Assembly: GCF_013408685.1 (NCBI RefSeq)
Contig: NZ_JACBZY010000001.1
Coordinates: 1-64,000 of the forward strand
Direction: 5' to 3'
From: Schumannella luteola
GTDB lineage: Bacteria > Actinomycetota > Actinomycetes > Actinomycetales > Microbacteriaceae
DNA length: 64,000 bases
Numbering within the stretch: position 1 is the stretch's first letter; each line of letters opens with the position of its first letter. The notes beneath the pieces were generated by a model. The model made no database searches and was not told the origin of the DNA. It saw nothing but the letters and a program-made list of their open reading frames with translations. Shown here piece by piece: positions 10,957 to 19,628 of the stretch. The translations under genes were made by a program, and so were the position numbers.

Positions 10957-11436
10957 TCAGCCCTCGAGGCCGCGATTGAGCCGACGCGCCCCGCGGGGCG
11001 CCTTGCCGCCCAGATACGAGGCGTCCGAGTCGACCAGGAAGCCCTGGCGCAGCGCCTCGCGCCCGATCAGCATGCGGAAGCCCATCCGGTCGCGGTTCGT
11101 CAGCGTGACCTCGACCGTCACCTCGCGGCCGGCCAGGATCAGCCGCATCTCGACCACATAGCGCGCCTGCGCGTGCCCCGACGAGCTGCGCACGCGACGC
11201 CGGTCGACGACCGGGCTCTCGACCACGACCTCACCCTCGGTCGCCCGCTGCCACGGACGGATCGTGAAGCGCACCCAGTCGGCGCCGTCGCGCTCGAAGG
11301 GCTCGATGTCGTAGGCGTGGATCGCGGAGGTCTGCGCGCCGGTGTCGAGCTTCGCCTTGATCCACGGGACGCCGACATCCGGCAGCTGCACCCATTCGCG
11401 CCAGCCCGCGACAGTGTTTGAATGAGGGGATCCCAC
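10957..11436 (-). CDS. RimB-like retropepsin-type protease (putative ATP-dependent zinc protease family)
   Basis: 159-aa protein of the PF05618 family, to which Pseudomonas RimB belongs. The aspartic-protease-like motif KLDTGAQTSAIHA (DTGA) lies near residues 24-36, and a later conserved segment NRDRMGFRMLIGREAL is near 115-130. Members are often found beside rimK. Here the gene diverges from rimK with about 85 bp between the starts, which supports a shared role in S6 or glutamate-tail metabolism. The GTG start at 11436 has GGAGG about 10 nt upstream; longer upstream frames overlap rimK on the other strand and are not coding. The zinc/ATP label is historical, and the fold suggests an aspartic peptidase. 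Confidence 0.82.
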   Translation of the reverse strand: MGSPHSNTVAGWREWVQLPDVGVPWIKAKLDTGAQTSAIHAYDIEPFERDGADWVRFTIRPWQRATEGEVVVESPVVDRRRVRSSSGHAQARYVVEMRLILAGREVTVEVTLTNRDRMGFRMLIGREALRQGFLVDSDASYLGGKAPRGARRLNRGLEG

Positions 11437-11520
11437 CGTCCCATCCTCCCAGCACGAAGCCGTGTTCGCCGCGAAGGCGGCAGCACGACGCACCAGCCCC
11501 TCCACCGAACGGTCTCGTCG

Positions 11521-12732
11521 ATGAAGCTCGCCATCCTGTCGCGCGCCCCGCGCGCCTACTCCACCCAGCGTCTGCGCGCCGCCGCCGAGCAGCGCGGCCA
11601 CGAGGTGAAGGTGCTCAACACGCTGCGCTTCGCGATCGACCTCTCGGGCGAGGAGCCCGACCTGCAGTTCCGCGGCCGGCAGCTCAGCGACTACGACGCG
11701 ATCCTGCCGCGCATCGGGGCGTCGATCACCTACTTCGGCACCGCCGTGGTGCGCCAGTTCGAGCAGATGGACGTCTACACGCCCAACACCGCCAACGGCA
11801 TCTCGAACGCGCGCGACAAGCTGCGGGCCACGCAGATCCTCTCGCGCCACAACATCGGCATGCCGGCGACCGCCTTCGTGCGCAACCGGGCGGATGTGCG
11901 CCCGGCGATCGAGCGCGTCGGCGGCGCCCCGGTCGTCATCAAGCTGCTGCAGGGCACCCAGGGCATCGGCGTCATCCTCGCCCCCGAGGTGAAGGTCGCC
12001 GAGGCGATCATCGAGACGCTGCACTCGACCAACCAGAACGTGCTCATCCAGCGCTTCGTGAGCGAGAGCCGCGGCCGCGACATCCGCGCGCTCGTCGTCG
12101 GCGACCGGGTCGTCGCGGCGATGCGCCGCCGGGCCGAGGGCGACGAGTTCCGTTCGAACGTGCACCGCGGCGGCTCGGTCGAGCGCGTCGAGCTCTCACC
12201 CGAGTACGAGCAGACCGCCGTGCGCTCGGCGCAGATCATGGGCCTGCGCGTCGCCGGCGTCGACATGCTCGAAGGCGAAGAGGGCCCGCTGGTCATGGAG
12301 GTCAACTCCTCGCCCGGCCTGCAGGGCATCGAGACCGCGACGCAGCTGGATGTGGCCGGCGCGATCGTCGACTACATCGCCAACCAGGTCGCCTTCCCCG
12401 AGATCGACGTGCGTCAGCGCCTCAGCGTCTCGACCGGCTACGGCGTCGCCGAGCTGCTCGTGCACAACCACGGCGACTTCGTCGGGCGCACGATCGGCGA
12501 GTCGAGCCTGTCGGAGCGCGACATCACGGTGCTGACCCTGCACCGCGGGACCCAGGTCATCCCGAACCCGCGCAACCGCGTCACGCTCGAGGCCGGCGAC
12601 CGACTGCTCTGCTTCGGCAAGCTCGAGGAGATGCGCTCGATGATCCCCGAGCGCCGCCGCCGTCGTGCGAAGGTGCGCAAGCTGCCGGCCGCGCCCATCC
12701 CCGCGCCCGAGCAGGTGCTCGACACGGAGTGA
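11521..12732 (+). CDS. rimK: RimK-type ATP-grasp glutamate ligase with C-terminal TrkA_C-like domain
   Basis: 403-aa protein. Residues 1-290 are a complete RimK/ATP-grasp ligase: N-terminal domain MKLAILSRAPRAYSTQRL, ATP-grasp lysine segment VVIKLLQGTQGIGVILA, DIRALVVGDRVVAAMRR and the metal-binding end GVDMLEGEEGPLVMEVNSSP. E. coli RimK (300 aa) adds glutamates to ribosomal protein S6 and makes poly-glutamate. Residues about 300-380 are extra and resemble a TrkA_C/RCK_C regulatory domain: GYGVAELLVHNHGDFVGRTI, then DITVLTLHRGTQVIPNPRN and LEAGDRLLCFGKLEEM. That domain class binds small ligands in K+ channels and transporters. The fusion suggests allosteric control (inference). ATG at 11521 is the family start. 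Confidence 0.9.
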   Translation: MKLAILSRAPRAYSTQRLRAAAEQRGHEVKVLNTLRFAIDLSGEEPDLQFRGRQLSDYDAILPRIGASITYFGTAVVRQFEQMDVYTPNTANGISNARDKLRATQILSRHNIGMPATAFVRNRADVRPAIERVGGAPVVIKLLQGTQGIGVILAPEVKVAEAIIETLHSTNQNVLIQRFVSESRGRDIRALVVGDRVVAAMRRRAEGDEFRSNVHRGGSVERVELSPEYEQTAVRSAQIMGLRVAGVDMLEGEEGPLVMEVNSSPGLQGIETATQLDVAGAIVDYIANQVAFPEIDVRQRLSVSTGYGVAELLVHNHGDFVGRTIGESSLSERDITVLTLHRGTQVIPNPRNRVTLEAGDRLLCFGKLEEMRSMIPERRRRRAKVRKLPAAPIPAPEQVLDTE

Positions 12733-12744
12733 GCGCTCGGCTGG

Positions 12745-13665
12745 TCAGAGCAGCCGCGGGATCCAGCAGCGCACCTCGGCACGGTAGCGGCGGAAGCCGT
12801 CGCCGAAGCGCGATTCGAGGTCGGCCTCCTCGTGCGGGCGCACCGCGTAGTTCCAGATCAGCGAGCCGCTGACGGCGTAGGCGACGACGACCCACGATCC
12901 GAGCGCGAGGCCGACAGCGGCGCCCTGCGCGATGCCGGCGACGGCCATCGGATTGCGCACGAAACGGTACGGCCCCGCGACGACGAGCGAGGACGCCATC
13001 GCCGTCGGCAGCGGGGTGCCGCGTCCGAGGAACGCCATCGTCGCCGCCGACCAGATGCCGAGCGCCGAGGCGAGCACGAAGACGACCGCGCCGAGCACCG
13101 CGACACCGAGGGCGACCGACGGCGGCAGCGTCGCATCCACTTGCCAGCGCAGCTCGAGCGCTCGCAGCACGAGCGGGCCGGCGATGAGGAAGAGGCCCCA
13201 GAACACGACCATCTGCGCCACCGTCAGGGCGACGGTCACGCCCAGGGGCAGGTCGGGGCGCAGCGGGCGGAACGCGAAGGGTCCGCTGATGATCCAGCGC
13301 GTCGGGATGCGGCCGAGCAGCAGCGCCGTCAACGCGACGATCGACCCGCCGGTCGCGGCGGCCATGATCAGCACGCCCCAGCCGGCCTCGGCCGTGACGG
13401 TGGCGAAGACAGCGAGGCCGAGGGCGACGACGGCCGTCCAGGCGGTCGCGATGACGGCGGCGATCCGGCCCAGGCGGCCGAGGCGGACACCTCCGGCCGC
13501 GAGCGCCGAAGCGACGACGAACAGCGGGATGTCGGCCACGGCGACGGCGACCGGGTCGAGCGAGCCGAGCGTCACCTCGCGCACGAACGGGATCGTGAAG
13601 ACCGCGACCCACCAGAGGGCGCCGGCCAGTGCCTGGACGGCGAAGTACGCACGAGGCCAGGTCAC
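12745..13665 (-). CDS. Integral membrane methyltransferase of the PEMT/ICMT type
   Basis: 306-aa protein with eight or so hydrophobic segments. The last ~110 residues carry the phospholipid/isoprenylcysteine methyltransferase signature: LVVAGPYRFVRNPMAVAGI (GPYRxxRNPM), then RPHEEADLESRFGDGFRRYRAEV, the E-x-x-L-x-x-x-F-G-x-x-Y pattern that binds S-adenosylmethionine. The N-terminal half has unrelated helices, so the protein is longer than plain ICMT-like proteins. The substrate is unknown. GTG start with TACCGT at 13672-13677 six nt upstream (leaderless). It is convergent with rimK, with only 12 bp between the stops. Confidence 0.8.
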   Translation of the reverse strand: MTWPRAYFAVQALAGALWWVAVFTIPFVREVTLGSLDPVAVAVADIPLFVVASALAAGGVRLGRLGRIAAVIATAWTAVVALGLAVFATVTAEAGWGVLIMAAATGGSIVALTALLLGRIPTRWIISGPFAFRPLRPDLPLGVTVALTVAQMVVFWGLFLIAGPLVLRALELRWQVDATLPPSVALGVAVLGAVVFVLASALGIWSAATMAFLGRGTPLPTAMASSLVVAGPYRFVRNPMAVAGIAQGAAVGLALGSWVVVAYAVSGSLIWNYAVRPHEEADLESRFGDGFRRYRAEVRCWIPRLL

Positions 13666-13705
13666 GGTCGCACGGTATCAGCGGCGCGGTGGACGCGAGC
13701 GCCGC

Positions 13706-14476
13706 TCAGGCGACGAGGAAGCCGCCGTCGGCCTCGAGCGACGCGCCCGTGACGAACGACGCTGCATCCGAGGCGAGCCACACCACGGCCTCCGCGATCT
13801 CGCTCGGCGTGCCGATGCGTCCGATCGGATGCCCCGACGTCACCTCGTCGAGATAACCGGGCAGGGTCGCGGCGAGGTGGGCCACCATCGGGGTGTCGAT
13901 CACCCCGGGCAGCACCGCGTTGACCCGGATGCCGTCGGCCGAGTACTCGAGCGCGGCCGACTTGGTGAGGCCGATCACCCCGTGCTTCGCCGCCGTGTAG
14001 GCCCCGTGCAGCTTCATCGCCCGCACGCTGAGCACCGAGCCGGTGTTGACGATGCTGCCGCCGCCCGACGCGCGCATCGCCGTGATCTCGGATCGCATCG
14101 AGTAGAAGACGCCCGACAGGTTCGTGGCGATCATGCGGTCCCACTGCGCGAGAGGGGTGTCGGCGAGCAGGGTCTCGGCGAACTGCACGCCGGCGTTGTT
14201 GTGGGCGATGTCGAGCCGGCCGAAGCGGCGCACGATCTCGGCCACGGCGTCGTCGACCGAGCCCGGATCGGTCACGTCGACCCGCAGGAAGGTCGCGCGC
14301 GCCGAACCGCCGAGCTGCTCGACGAGGCGGCCGCCCGCATCGACGTCGAGGTCGGCGAGCACGACGTGGGCGCCGTCGCGGGCGAGAGCGGCGGCGCTCG
14401 CGGCGCCGATCCCTCCGGTCGCGCCGGTCACGAGGGCGATGCGGTCGCGCAGCGGGGATGCGGGGGTGCGGGTCAC
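13706..14476 (-). CDS. SDR-family NAD(P)-dependent oxidoreductase
   Basis: 256-aa classical short-chain dehydrogenase/reductase. The cofactor motif is TGATGGIGAAS near residues 16-26, with D (LADLDV) after beta-2 suggesting NAD preference, then NNAGV, the catalytic Ser in SIVNTGSVLS, YTAAK (Tyr-x-x-x-Lys) and the C-terminal LEADGGFLVA. GTG at 14476 is chosen because AGGAGG lies 5 nt upstream; the longer frame would run through an operator-like palindrome. It lies downstream of an aldehyde dehydrogenase gene on the same strand (146-bp gap), so the two could oxidise an alcohol and its aldehyde in sequence. The substrate is unknown. Confidence 0.9.
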   Translation of the reverse strand: MTRTPASPLRDRIALVTGATGGIGAASAAALARDGAHVVLADLDVDAGGRLVEQLGGSARATFLRVDVTDPGSVDDAVAEIVRRFGRLDIAHNNAGVQFAETLLADTPLAQWDRMIATNLSGVFYSMRSEITAMRASGGGSIVNTGSVLSVRAMKLHGAYTAAKHGVIGLTKSAALEYSADGIRVNAVLPGVIDTPMVAHLAATLPGYLDEVTSGHPIGRIGTPSEIAEAVVWLASDAASFVTGASLEADGGFLVA

Positions 14477-14502
14477 GGAGCCTCCTTGCTCGTCGTCCGC
14501 AA

Positions 14503-14517
14503 GATTGTCATACAATC
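14503..14517 (-). promoter_or_regulatory. GntR/FadR-subfamily operator-like palindrome
   Basis: GATTGT-CAT-ACAATC, a perfect inverted repeat with 6-bp arms. Its core TTGTCATACAA matches the FadR-type GntR consensus TNGTNNNACNA. It lies 27-41 nt upstream of the SDR start, where it could block transcription. No GntR gene is present in the window. Confidence 0.6.
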
Positions 14518-14622
14518 CGCGTCGCGTCATCCGCGGTCGCCCGTCGGACTCCGTCGCCGCGCGGCGTCATCCGCGCGGCCGGGCGAACCACCTTCGCCCA
14601 GCCGCGCGAGCTGAGATCGGCG

Positions 14623-16035
14623 TCAGTAGCTGATGACCTTCGGCGCCGCGACGCCCTTGAGCCCGGCGACGCCGAACTCCTGGCCGTAGCCCGACGACTT
14701 CGTGCCGCCGAAGGGCACCTGCGGGTTGAGGCCGCCGTGGCTGTTGATCCACACCGTGCCCGCCTCGAGCCGCTTCGCGACCTCGAGGGCGGCGGCGCGG
14801 TCGTCCGACCAGACCGAGGCGCCGAGGCCCTCGTCGCTGTCGTTGGCGCGGCGGATCGCATCCTCGACATCGCTGAAGCGGATGATCGGCAGCGCCGGGC
14901 CGAACTGCTCCTCGTCGACGAGCGCGACGCCGTCGCTGACGTCGGCGACGATCGTCGGCTGGAAGAACAGCGGACCGTGCTCGGGAGCCGGGGCGCCGCC
15001 GGCGACGACGCGCCCGCCGGCCGCGGCCGCCTCATCCACCAGCCGCTTGACGATGTCGAACTGACCCTCGTTCTGCAGCGGCCCGATCACGTTGCCGGCG
15101 TCGGTGCCGCGGCCGAAGGGGATGCTGCGCGCGATCTCGCCGAGCGCCTCCACCGTCGCCTCGTACACCGAGTCGTGCACGTAGAGGCGCTTGAGCGCCG
15201 CGCAGGTCTGGCCGCCGTTGATGAACGCGCCCCAGAACAGGTTCTCGGCGTGGGCTCTCACATCCGTGCCCGGCAGCACGATCCCGGCGTCGTTGCCGCC
15301 GAGCTCGAGCGTGAGGCGGGCGAGGTTGTTCGCCGACGACTCCACGATCTTGCGGCCGGTCGGGGTCGAGCCGGTGAACATGATCTTGTCGATGTCAGGA
15401 TGCGCGGCCAGCCGCGACGCGACGCCGCGCTCGCCCGTGATCACGGTCAGCACATCCGCCGGCAGGTGCCGGTTGAAGATCTCGACCAGCGCGAGAACCG
15501 ACAGCGGGGTGAAGCCCGAGGGCTTCACGATGACCGTGTTGCCCATGCGCAGCGACGGCGCGATCTGCCAGACCGAGATCATCATCGGCCAGTTCCACGG
15601 GCCGATCGCACCGACGACGCCGAGCGCGTCGTAGTGGATCTCGGCGCGCGACTCGCCTGCCTCGAAGACGATCTCCGGTTCGAGCACGGTGTCGGCGGCG
15701 TTGCGGGTCCAGACGGCGCAGGCGCCGACTTCGAAGCGGGCGTTCGGTCCGTCGAGCGGCTTGCCCTGCTCGCGCGACAGGATGAGCGCGAGCTCTTCGG
15801 CGTTCGCCTCGATCTCGTCGGCGACGAGGTTCAGCAGACGGCTTCGCTCGGCGTGGCCGAGGGCGTTCCACGGCGGCTGGGCGACGCGGGCGCGCACGAT
15901 CGCGGCCTCGAGGTCGTCGACCGTGTGGTTCGGGGCGTAGCCGATGATCTCGCGCGTCGCCGCATCCGGGATCGCGCGCCCCTCCGCCTCGGGGACGGTC
16001 ACGGCGTCGAGCAGTGAGGTGGCGGTGTCGGTCAT
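14623..16035 (-). CDS. Aldehyde dehydrogenase family protein
   Basis: 470-aa NAD(P)-dependent aldehyde dehydrogenase that oxidises an aldehyde to the acid. Landmarks: PWNWPMMISVW and VIVKPSGFTPLSVLAL (cofactor binding, with the structural Lys), FTGSTPTGRKI, general-base Glu in LTLELGGND, catalytic Cys in NGGQTCAALKRLYV, and EEQFGPALPI. It is close to the NAD-dependent succinate-semialdehyde/benzaldehyde type, but the substrate cannot be read from sequence. The ATG start is preceded by AAGGAG. The 273 bp upstream (16036-16308) holds no gene and no operator I recognise. Probably functionally linked to the downstream SDR. Confidence 0.93.
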   Translation of the reverse strand: MTDTATSLLDAVTVPEAEGRAIPDAATREIIGYAPNHTVDDLEAAIVRARVAQPPWNALGHAERSRLLNLVADEIEANAEELALILSREQGKPLDGPNARFEVGACAVWTRNAADTVLEPEIVFEAGESRAEIHYDALGVVGAIGPWNWPMMISVWQIAPSLRMGNTVIVKPSGFTPLSVLALVEIFNRHLPADVLTVITGERGVASRLAAHPDIDKIMFTGSTPTGRKIVESSANNLARLTLELGGNDAGIVLPGTDVRAHAENLFWGAFINGGQTCAALKRLYVHDSVYEATVEALGEIARSIPFGRGTDAGNVIGPLQNEGQFDIVKRLVDEAAAAGGRVVAGGAPAPEHGPLFFQPTIVADVSDGVALVDEEQFGPALPIIRFSDVEDAIRRANDSDEGLGASVWSDDRAAALEVAKRLEAGTVWINSHGGLNPQVPFGGTKSSGYGQEFGVAGLKGVAAPKVISY

Positions 16036-16308
16036 GACGGGTCTCCTTCGGGCGCGGCGGTGCGTCAGGTGGTGCGGTGTCGATGCGGGTGGCGCAGCGA
16101 CCGGTCGTGCGGACGACGCGGATCGCGGCGCTGCTGCGAGTCAACGTCGGCCCGCGACGGGCGACAAGGCACTCGCCGCCGCTTGTTCGCGCAGATGCAA
16201 GGCCCCTGCGGGCGGGAACATCCGGCGCGCGGGACGCGGCGCGGCCAGACGGCTGACGGTCGGACTCGGCTGAGCCCGGCAGAAGTCGGGAGGTCGGGGC
16301 GGGCCGAC

Positions 16309-16701
16309 CTACGGCACCGCGATCCAGCGCGTGATCAGATCGGCGTAGTCGCGGCGCCGCTCGGCGAGCGCGGCCGCGTCGGGCACCCCGAGCACGCCGC
16401 GGATGTCGGAGAGCCAGCGCACCAGCCCGGCCGGGTCGTCGACGATCGGCGCACCGCCGCGGGTCTCGGCGCGCGACGCGCCGAGGTGCAGCAGCAGCTG
16501 CAGCTCGCGCTGCCGGTTCATCACGTTGAAGGTCAGGCGGTCGCGGCCGTCGAGGTCGAAGCTCGGCGCGTTCCACTTGATCGTCTCGGTCAGCCGTGGC
16601 TCGAGCTCGAGGAGCAGCGCGCGCATCCCCTCGAAGCGAGCCCGGTCGTCCGGCTCGAGGGCGGCGCGGAACCCGTCGACGGTCGTGTGCTTCGCGGGCA
16701 T
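16309..16701 (-). CDS. DUF1801 domain protein
   Basis: 130-aa cytoplasmic protein of the DUF1801 (YdhG-like) fold. It shows the family pattern ETIKWNAPSFDLDGRDRLTFNV and the C-terminal ITRWIAVP. Homologues have been compared to the frataxin-like fold; their role is unknown. ATG at 16701 gives the usual family length, and the frame upstream of it is Arg/Pro-rich non-coding sequence. It precedes the aldehyde dehydrogenase on the same strand but is 273 bp away, so it is probably a separate unit. Confidence 0.75.
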   Translation of the reverse strand: MPAKHTTVDGFRAALEPDDRARFEGMRALLLELEPRLTETIKWNAPSFDLDGRDRLTFNVMNRQRELQLLLHLGASRAETRGGAPIVDDPAGLVRWLSDIRGVLGVPDAAALAERRRDYADLITRWIAVP

Positions 16702-16849
16702 GCGGCCAGCTTCCCGCGGCGGGACGGAGCGGGGCAACGGGTGGTCGCGGGTGTCGTCGGGCGGGCGTAGCATCCGAGGCATCACGCGTGGCCGGACGCT
16801 CCCCTGTCCGACCCCGCGCACCCGCGCGGGCCCGAACCCGAGGAACACC

Positions 16850-17173
16850 GTGGCTCTCAACGGCAGCGTGCAGGACGGGCTGGATGCGGCGGCACGCGCC
16901 CGCTCCGGCTACTCCCCCGCCTGGCACCCCATCCTCTCGGCCGACGAGGTCGAGCCCGGCACCTGGGTCATGCGGTCGCAGGTGCGCGACTACGCGATCA
17001 TCCGGATGCTGCGCATCGGCGACGAGGTCGGCTACCGCGCCGTCACCTGGGCCGAGCAGAGCGGCGACCGCAAGCTCATCGGCTACTACCGCACGCTGCG
17101 CGCGGCGGCGTTCGCGGCGCACCAGGTGTTCCTGGCGCAGCACGCGCGCAGCGGCGGGATCAACGGGGTGTGA
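16850..17173 (+). CDS. Conserved hypothetical protein (107 aa)
   Basis: 107-aa small soluble protein starting at GTG (VALNGSVQDGLDAAARARSG). It contains WHPILSADEVEPGTWVMRSQ and DYAIIRMLRIGDEVGYRAVT, which look like a compact beta-rich fold. I recognise it as the kind of short protein common in Microbacteriaceae, without known function. The upstream open frame overlaps the divergent DUF1801 gene and is not used. The ribosome-binding site is weak (AGGA). Confidence 0.65.
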   Translation: MALNGSVQDGLDAAARARSGYSPAWHPILSADEVEPGTWVMRSQVRDYAIIRMLRIGDEVGYRAVTWAEQSGDRKLIGYYRTLRAAAFAAHQVFLAQHARSGGINGV

Positions 17174-17225
17174 GCGGGACGGATTGTGCGCGACACGGGT
17201 GCGGTGCGGGAGCGCAGCGCGAGGG

Positions 17226-17268
<43 letters not shown>

Positions 17269-17370
17269 AGCGTCGGGCGACACGTCCCATCGCGGCGCAA
17301 TGCGACGCGAGCGCGCTGCTGATCCGACACCGTGCGGGGCCGGCTCGGCTGCCCGCGCGCTATGCGCTCG

Positions 17371-18798
17371 CTAGTCGGCAGCGGCCGGCCCGGCAGCCGG
17401 CGGGAACACCAGCTCGACCTGGCCGCCGACGCCGTCGACGGCGTTCGCGCCGATCGCGAGGGTCGCGCCGTGGCGGCGGGCGATCCAGCTGGCGAGCGAC
17501 AGGCCGAGACCGGTTCCGCCGTTGCCGCTCGTGACGAACTCGCGGGTCACGTCGAGGCCCGGCGGGAAGCCGGGGCCGAGGTCGCGCACCTGAAGCACGA
17601 CGGCATCCGGGCCGACGCTCGAAGCCATGCCGACGCTCGGGGCCGCGCCGCCGACGGAACCCCCGTCGCCGCACGTCGCCGTCGGGCGCCGGAACGCCGC
17701 GACCGTGATCAGCGGGGCCCGCTCGGGCACCGTGCCGTGCCGGCGCGCGTTCTCGACCAGGTTGGCGACGAGGTGCCGCAGCAGGTCGGGGTCGCCGATC
17801 ACGGTGAGCGGCTCGGCGACGTCGACGATCACGTTCGGGTCGAGGTGCTCGGCATCGGCGGCGATCTGATCGAGGCGCACCTGCTCGCGCACCTCGGGCA
17901 CCTCCGACTGATCGATGCGCGCCGCGAGCAGCAGGTTGCCGATGACGCGGCTCGCACCGTCGGCGATCGCGACGAGCTCGCGCACGGCGGGCGAGGTCGC
18001 GGGCGCGGCCGAGGAACGACCGTCGCCGCGGTCGAGCGACTCGGCCCCGGCGCGCAGCCGGGCCAGCGGAGTGCGCAGCTCGTGCGCCGCCAGCGCGAGG
18101 AAGCGCTCGCGCTGCTGCGCCGCATCCACGGCCGGGCGGATGCTGCGCCGCGTGATCAGCGCGCCGACCACCGCCAGCGAGATCACCAGTGCGCCGCCGC
18201 CCACGAGGGTCGGCACGAGGAGCGGCCCGCTGGTCCAGGTGACGGCGGGCGCGACCGCGACGACGGCGCCGGCGACCTCGCGGGTGTCGCCGTCGGAGAA
18301 CCAGGGCAGCGCGATCGCGCGCACGGTTCCGTCGCCGAGCGGGAGCGTCGAGCGCACGCCGTTCTCCTCGGGGTCGTCCATCGACAAGCGGGCGATCGGG
18401 ATGAGGGCGTCGGTCGACGGGCGTGCGGCGCCGGCCGTCGGATCGTCGTCTGAGCTGAGGTCCGGGTCGGAGTCGAGCACCTCGCGCGGATCGCCGCCGC
18501 GCGCGAAGACGACGAGCCGGGCCGGCCGCGCGCCATCGGGACGGTCGAACAGCATGTCGTCGGTCAGCGCGCTGGTGTCCGGCTCGGCGCTCGTGCCGAA
18601 CACGAGCCCCGCGGCCCGACCGGCCTCGCCCTGCAGGAAGCTGTCGAGCTCGCGCTCGCGGGCATGCGTGTCGACGACGACGAGCACCACGGCGAACGCC
18701 GTGACGCCGGCGAGCGCGCTCACCGCGAACAGCACGGCGAGGCGGCGGTTCAGGCGCTGAAGCGCGGCGCGGGGGCCGGAGGCGGACGCGGCGCTCAC
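17371..18798 (-). CDS. Sensor histidine kinase (OmpR-type partner)
   Basis: 475-aa membrane kinase. A first membrane helix is near 20-42, an extracytoplasmic sensor region covers about 43-205 (acidic, no known sensor domain seen), and a second helix is near 207-230. The HisKA H-box is ALAAHELRTPLARLRAG, the N-box NLVENARRHG, and the G-boxes DLGPGFPPGL and GGTGLGLSLA. An inserted Gly/Ser loop (GDGGSVGGAAPSVG) between N- and G-boxes is longer than usual. The GTG start overlaps the response-regulator stop by four bases (GTGA), showing translational coupling. The stimulus is unknown. Confidence 0.92.
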   Translation of the reverse strand: MSAASASGPRAALQRLNRRLAVLFAVSALAGVTAFAVVLVVVDTHARERELDSFLQGEAGRAAGLVFGTSAEPDTSALTDDMLFDRPDGARPARLVVFARGGDPREVLDSDPDLSSDDDPTAGAARPSTDALIPIARLSMDDPEENGVRSTLPLGDGTVRAIALPWFSDGDTREVAGAVVAVAPAVTWTSGPLLVPTLVGGGALVISLAVVGALITRRSIRPAVDAAQQRERFLALAAHELRTPLARLRAGAESLDRGDGRSSAAPATSPAVRELVAIADGASRVIGNLLLAARIDQSEVPEVREQVRLDQIAADAEHLDPNVIVDVAEPLTVIGDPDLLRHLVANLVENARRHGTVPERAPLITVAAFRRPTATCGDGGSVGGAAPSVGMASSVGPDAVVLQVRDLGPGFPPGLDVTREFVTSGNGGTGLGLSLASWIARRHGATLAIGANAVDGVGGQVELVFPPAAGPAAAD

Positions 18799-19505
18799 GC
18801 GGTGCCCGGATCGCCGCCGACGACCGGCCGCGCATCCTCGGCATCCGGCTCGCGCGCCACGTATCCCGCCCCGCGCACCGTGTGCACGAGCGCGGGCTCG
18901 CCGAGCTTCTGCCGCAGCAGCCGCATCCGCACGTCGACGACGTTCGAGCGCGGGTCGGCGTCCTCGTCCCAGCAGTGCTCGATCAGGTCGGTGCGCGAGA
19001 CGACGCGGCCGGCGTTCCGAAGCAGGTAGACGAGGATCGCGAGCTCCTTGGCCGTGAGCGTCAGCGTTCGTCCGCCGCGCTGCGCCGTGAGCTGCGCGGG
19101 ATCGACGGCCAGGTCGGCGAGCGTCAGCACCGGCGCCTGCACGCTCGCGCTGCGGCGGCCGAGCGAACGCAGCCGGGCCAGCAGCTCGGCCATCGCGAAG
19201 GGCTTGGCGAGATAGTCGTCGCCGCCCGCATCCAGCCCGGCGACCCGCTGCTCGATCCCGTCGAGCGCGGTCAGGAAGAGGATGGGCGTCGTCACGCCGT
19301 CGGCGCGGGCGCGGCGGGCCAGCGCGGCCGAGTCGCCGCCGGGCACGGTGCGGTCGAGCACGGCCACGTCGTAGTCGGTGATGAAGAGCCGCTCGTCGGC
19401 CTCAGCGAGGGTCGTGGCCTCGTCGACCGCATCGCCGCGCGAGCGCAGCACGCTCGCGATGCTCGAGCGCAGGGCGTCGTCGTCTTCCAGCAGCAGCACC
19501 CGCAC
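18795..19505 (-). CDS. OmpR-family response regulator
   Basis: 236-aa DNA-binding response regulator. The receiver domain has the acidic pair EDD near residues 7-9, the phosphoacceptor Asp in DVAVLDRTVPGG, Thr/Ser in LFLTALDG and Lys in DDYLAKPF. A C-terminal winged helix follows (TAKELAILVYLLRNAGRVVS, then RMRLLRQKLGEP). First gene of a two-gene operon with the kinase (4-bp overlap). A long hairpin lies 54-111 bp upstream of its start. It resembles CutR/TcrA-type regulators, but its regulon cannot be read here. Confidence 0.94.
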   Translation of the reverse strand: MRVLLLEDDDALRSSIASVLRSRGDAVDEATTLAEADERLFITDYDVAVLDRTVPGGDSAALARRARADGVTTPILFLTALDGIEQRVAGLDAGGDDYLAKPFAMAELLARLRSLGRRSASVQAPVLTLADLAVDPAQLTAQRGGRTLTLTAKELAILVYLLRNAGRVVSRTDLIEHCWDEDADPRSNVVDVRMRLLRQKLGEPALVHTVRGAGYVAREPDAEDARPVVGGDPGTA

Positions 19506-19558
19506 CGGCTCATCATGGCATCCGCGCGCAGCGGGCCGGGCTCCGCGGCGGGCTCCGC

Positions 19559-19616
19559 GAGAGTACGCACTCTGCGGACTCCCGACGGCGTATCGGGGCG
19601 CAGAGTGCGTACTCTC
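19559..19616 (-). terminator. Long hairpin after the beta-helix gene (terminator or REP-like element)
   Basis: Perfect 18-bp arms GAGAGTACGCACTCTGCG / CGCAGAGTGCGTACTCTC (19559-19576 and 19599-19616). The 22-nt loop contains a second stem (CCCGA/TCGGG). It starts 13 bp past the stop of the beta-helix gene and lacks a T-run on either strand. It may terminate that gene and insulate the two-component operon. Confidence 0.7.
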
Positions 19617-19628
19617 ACGGGATCTCGG

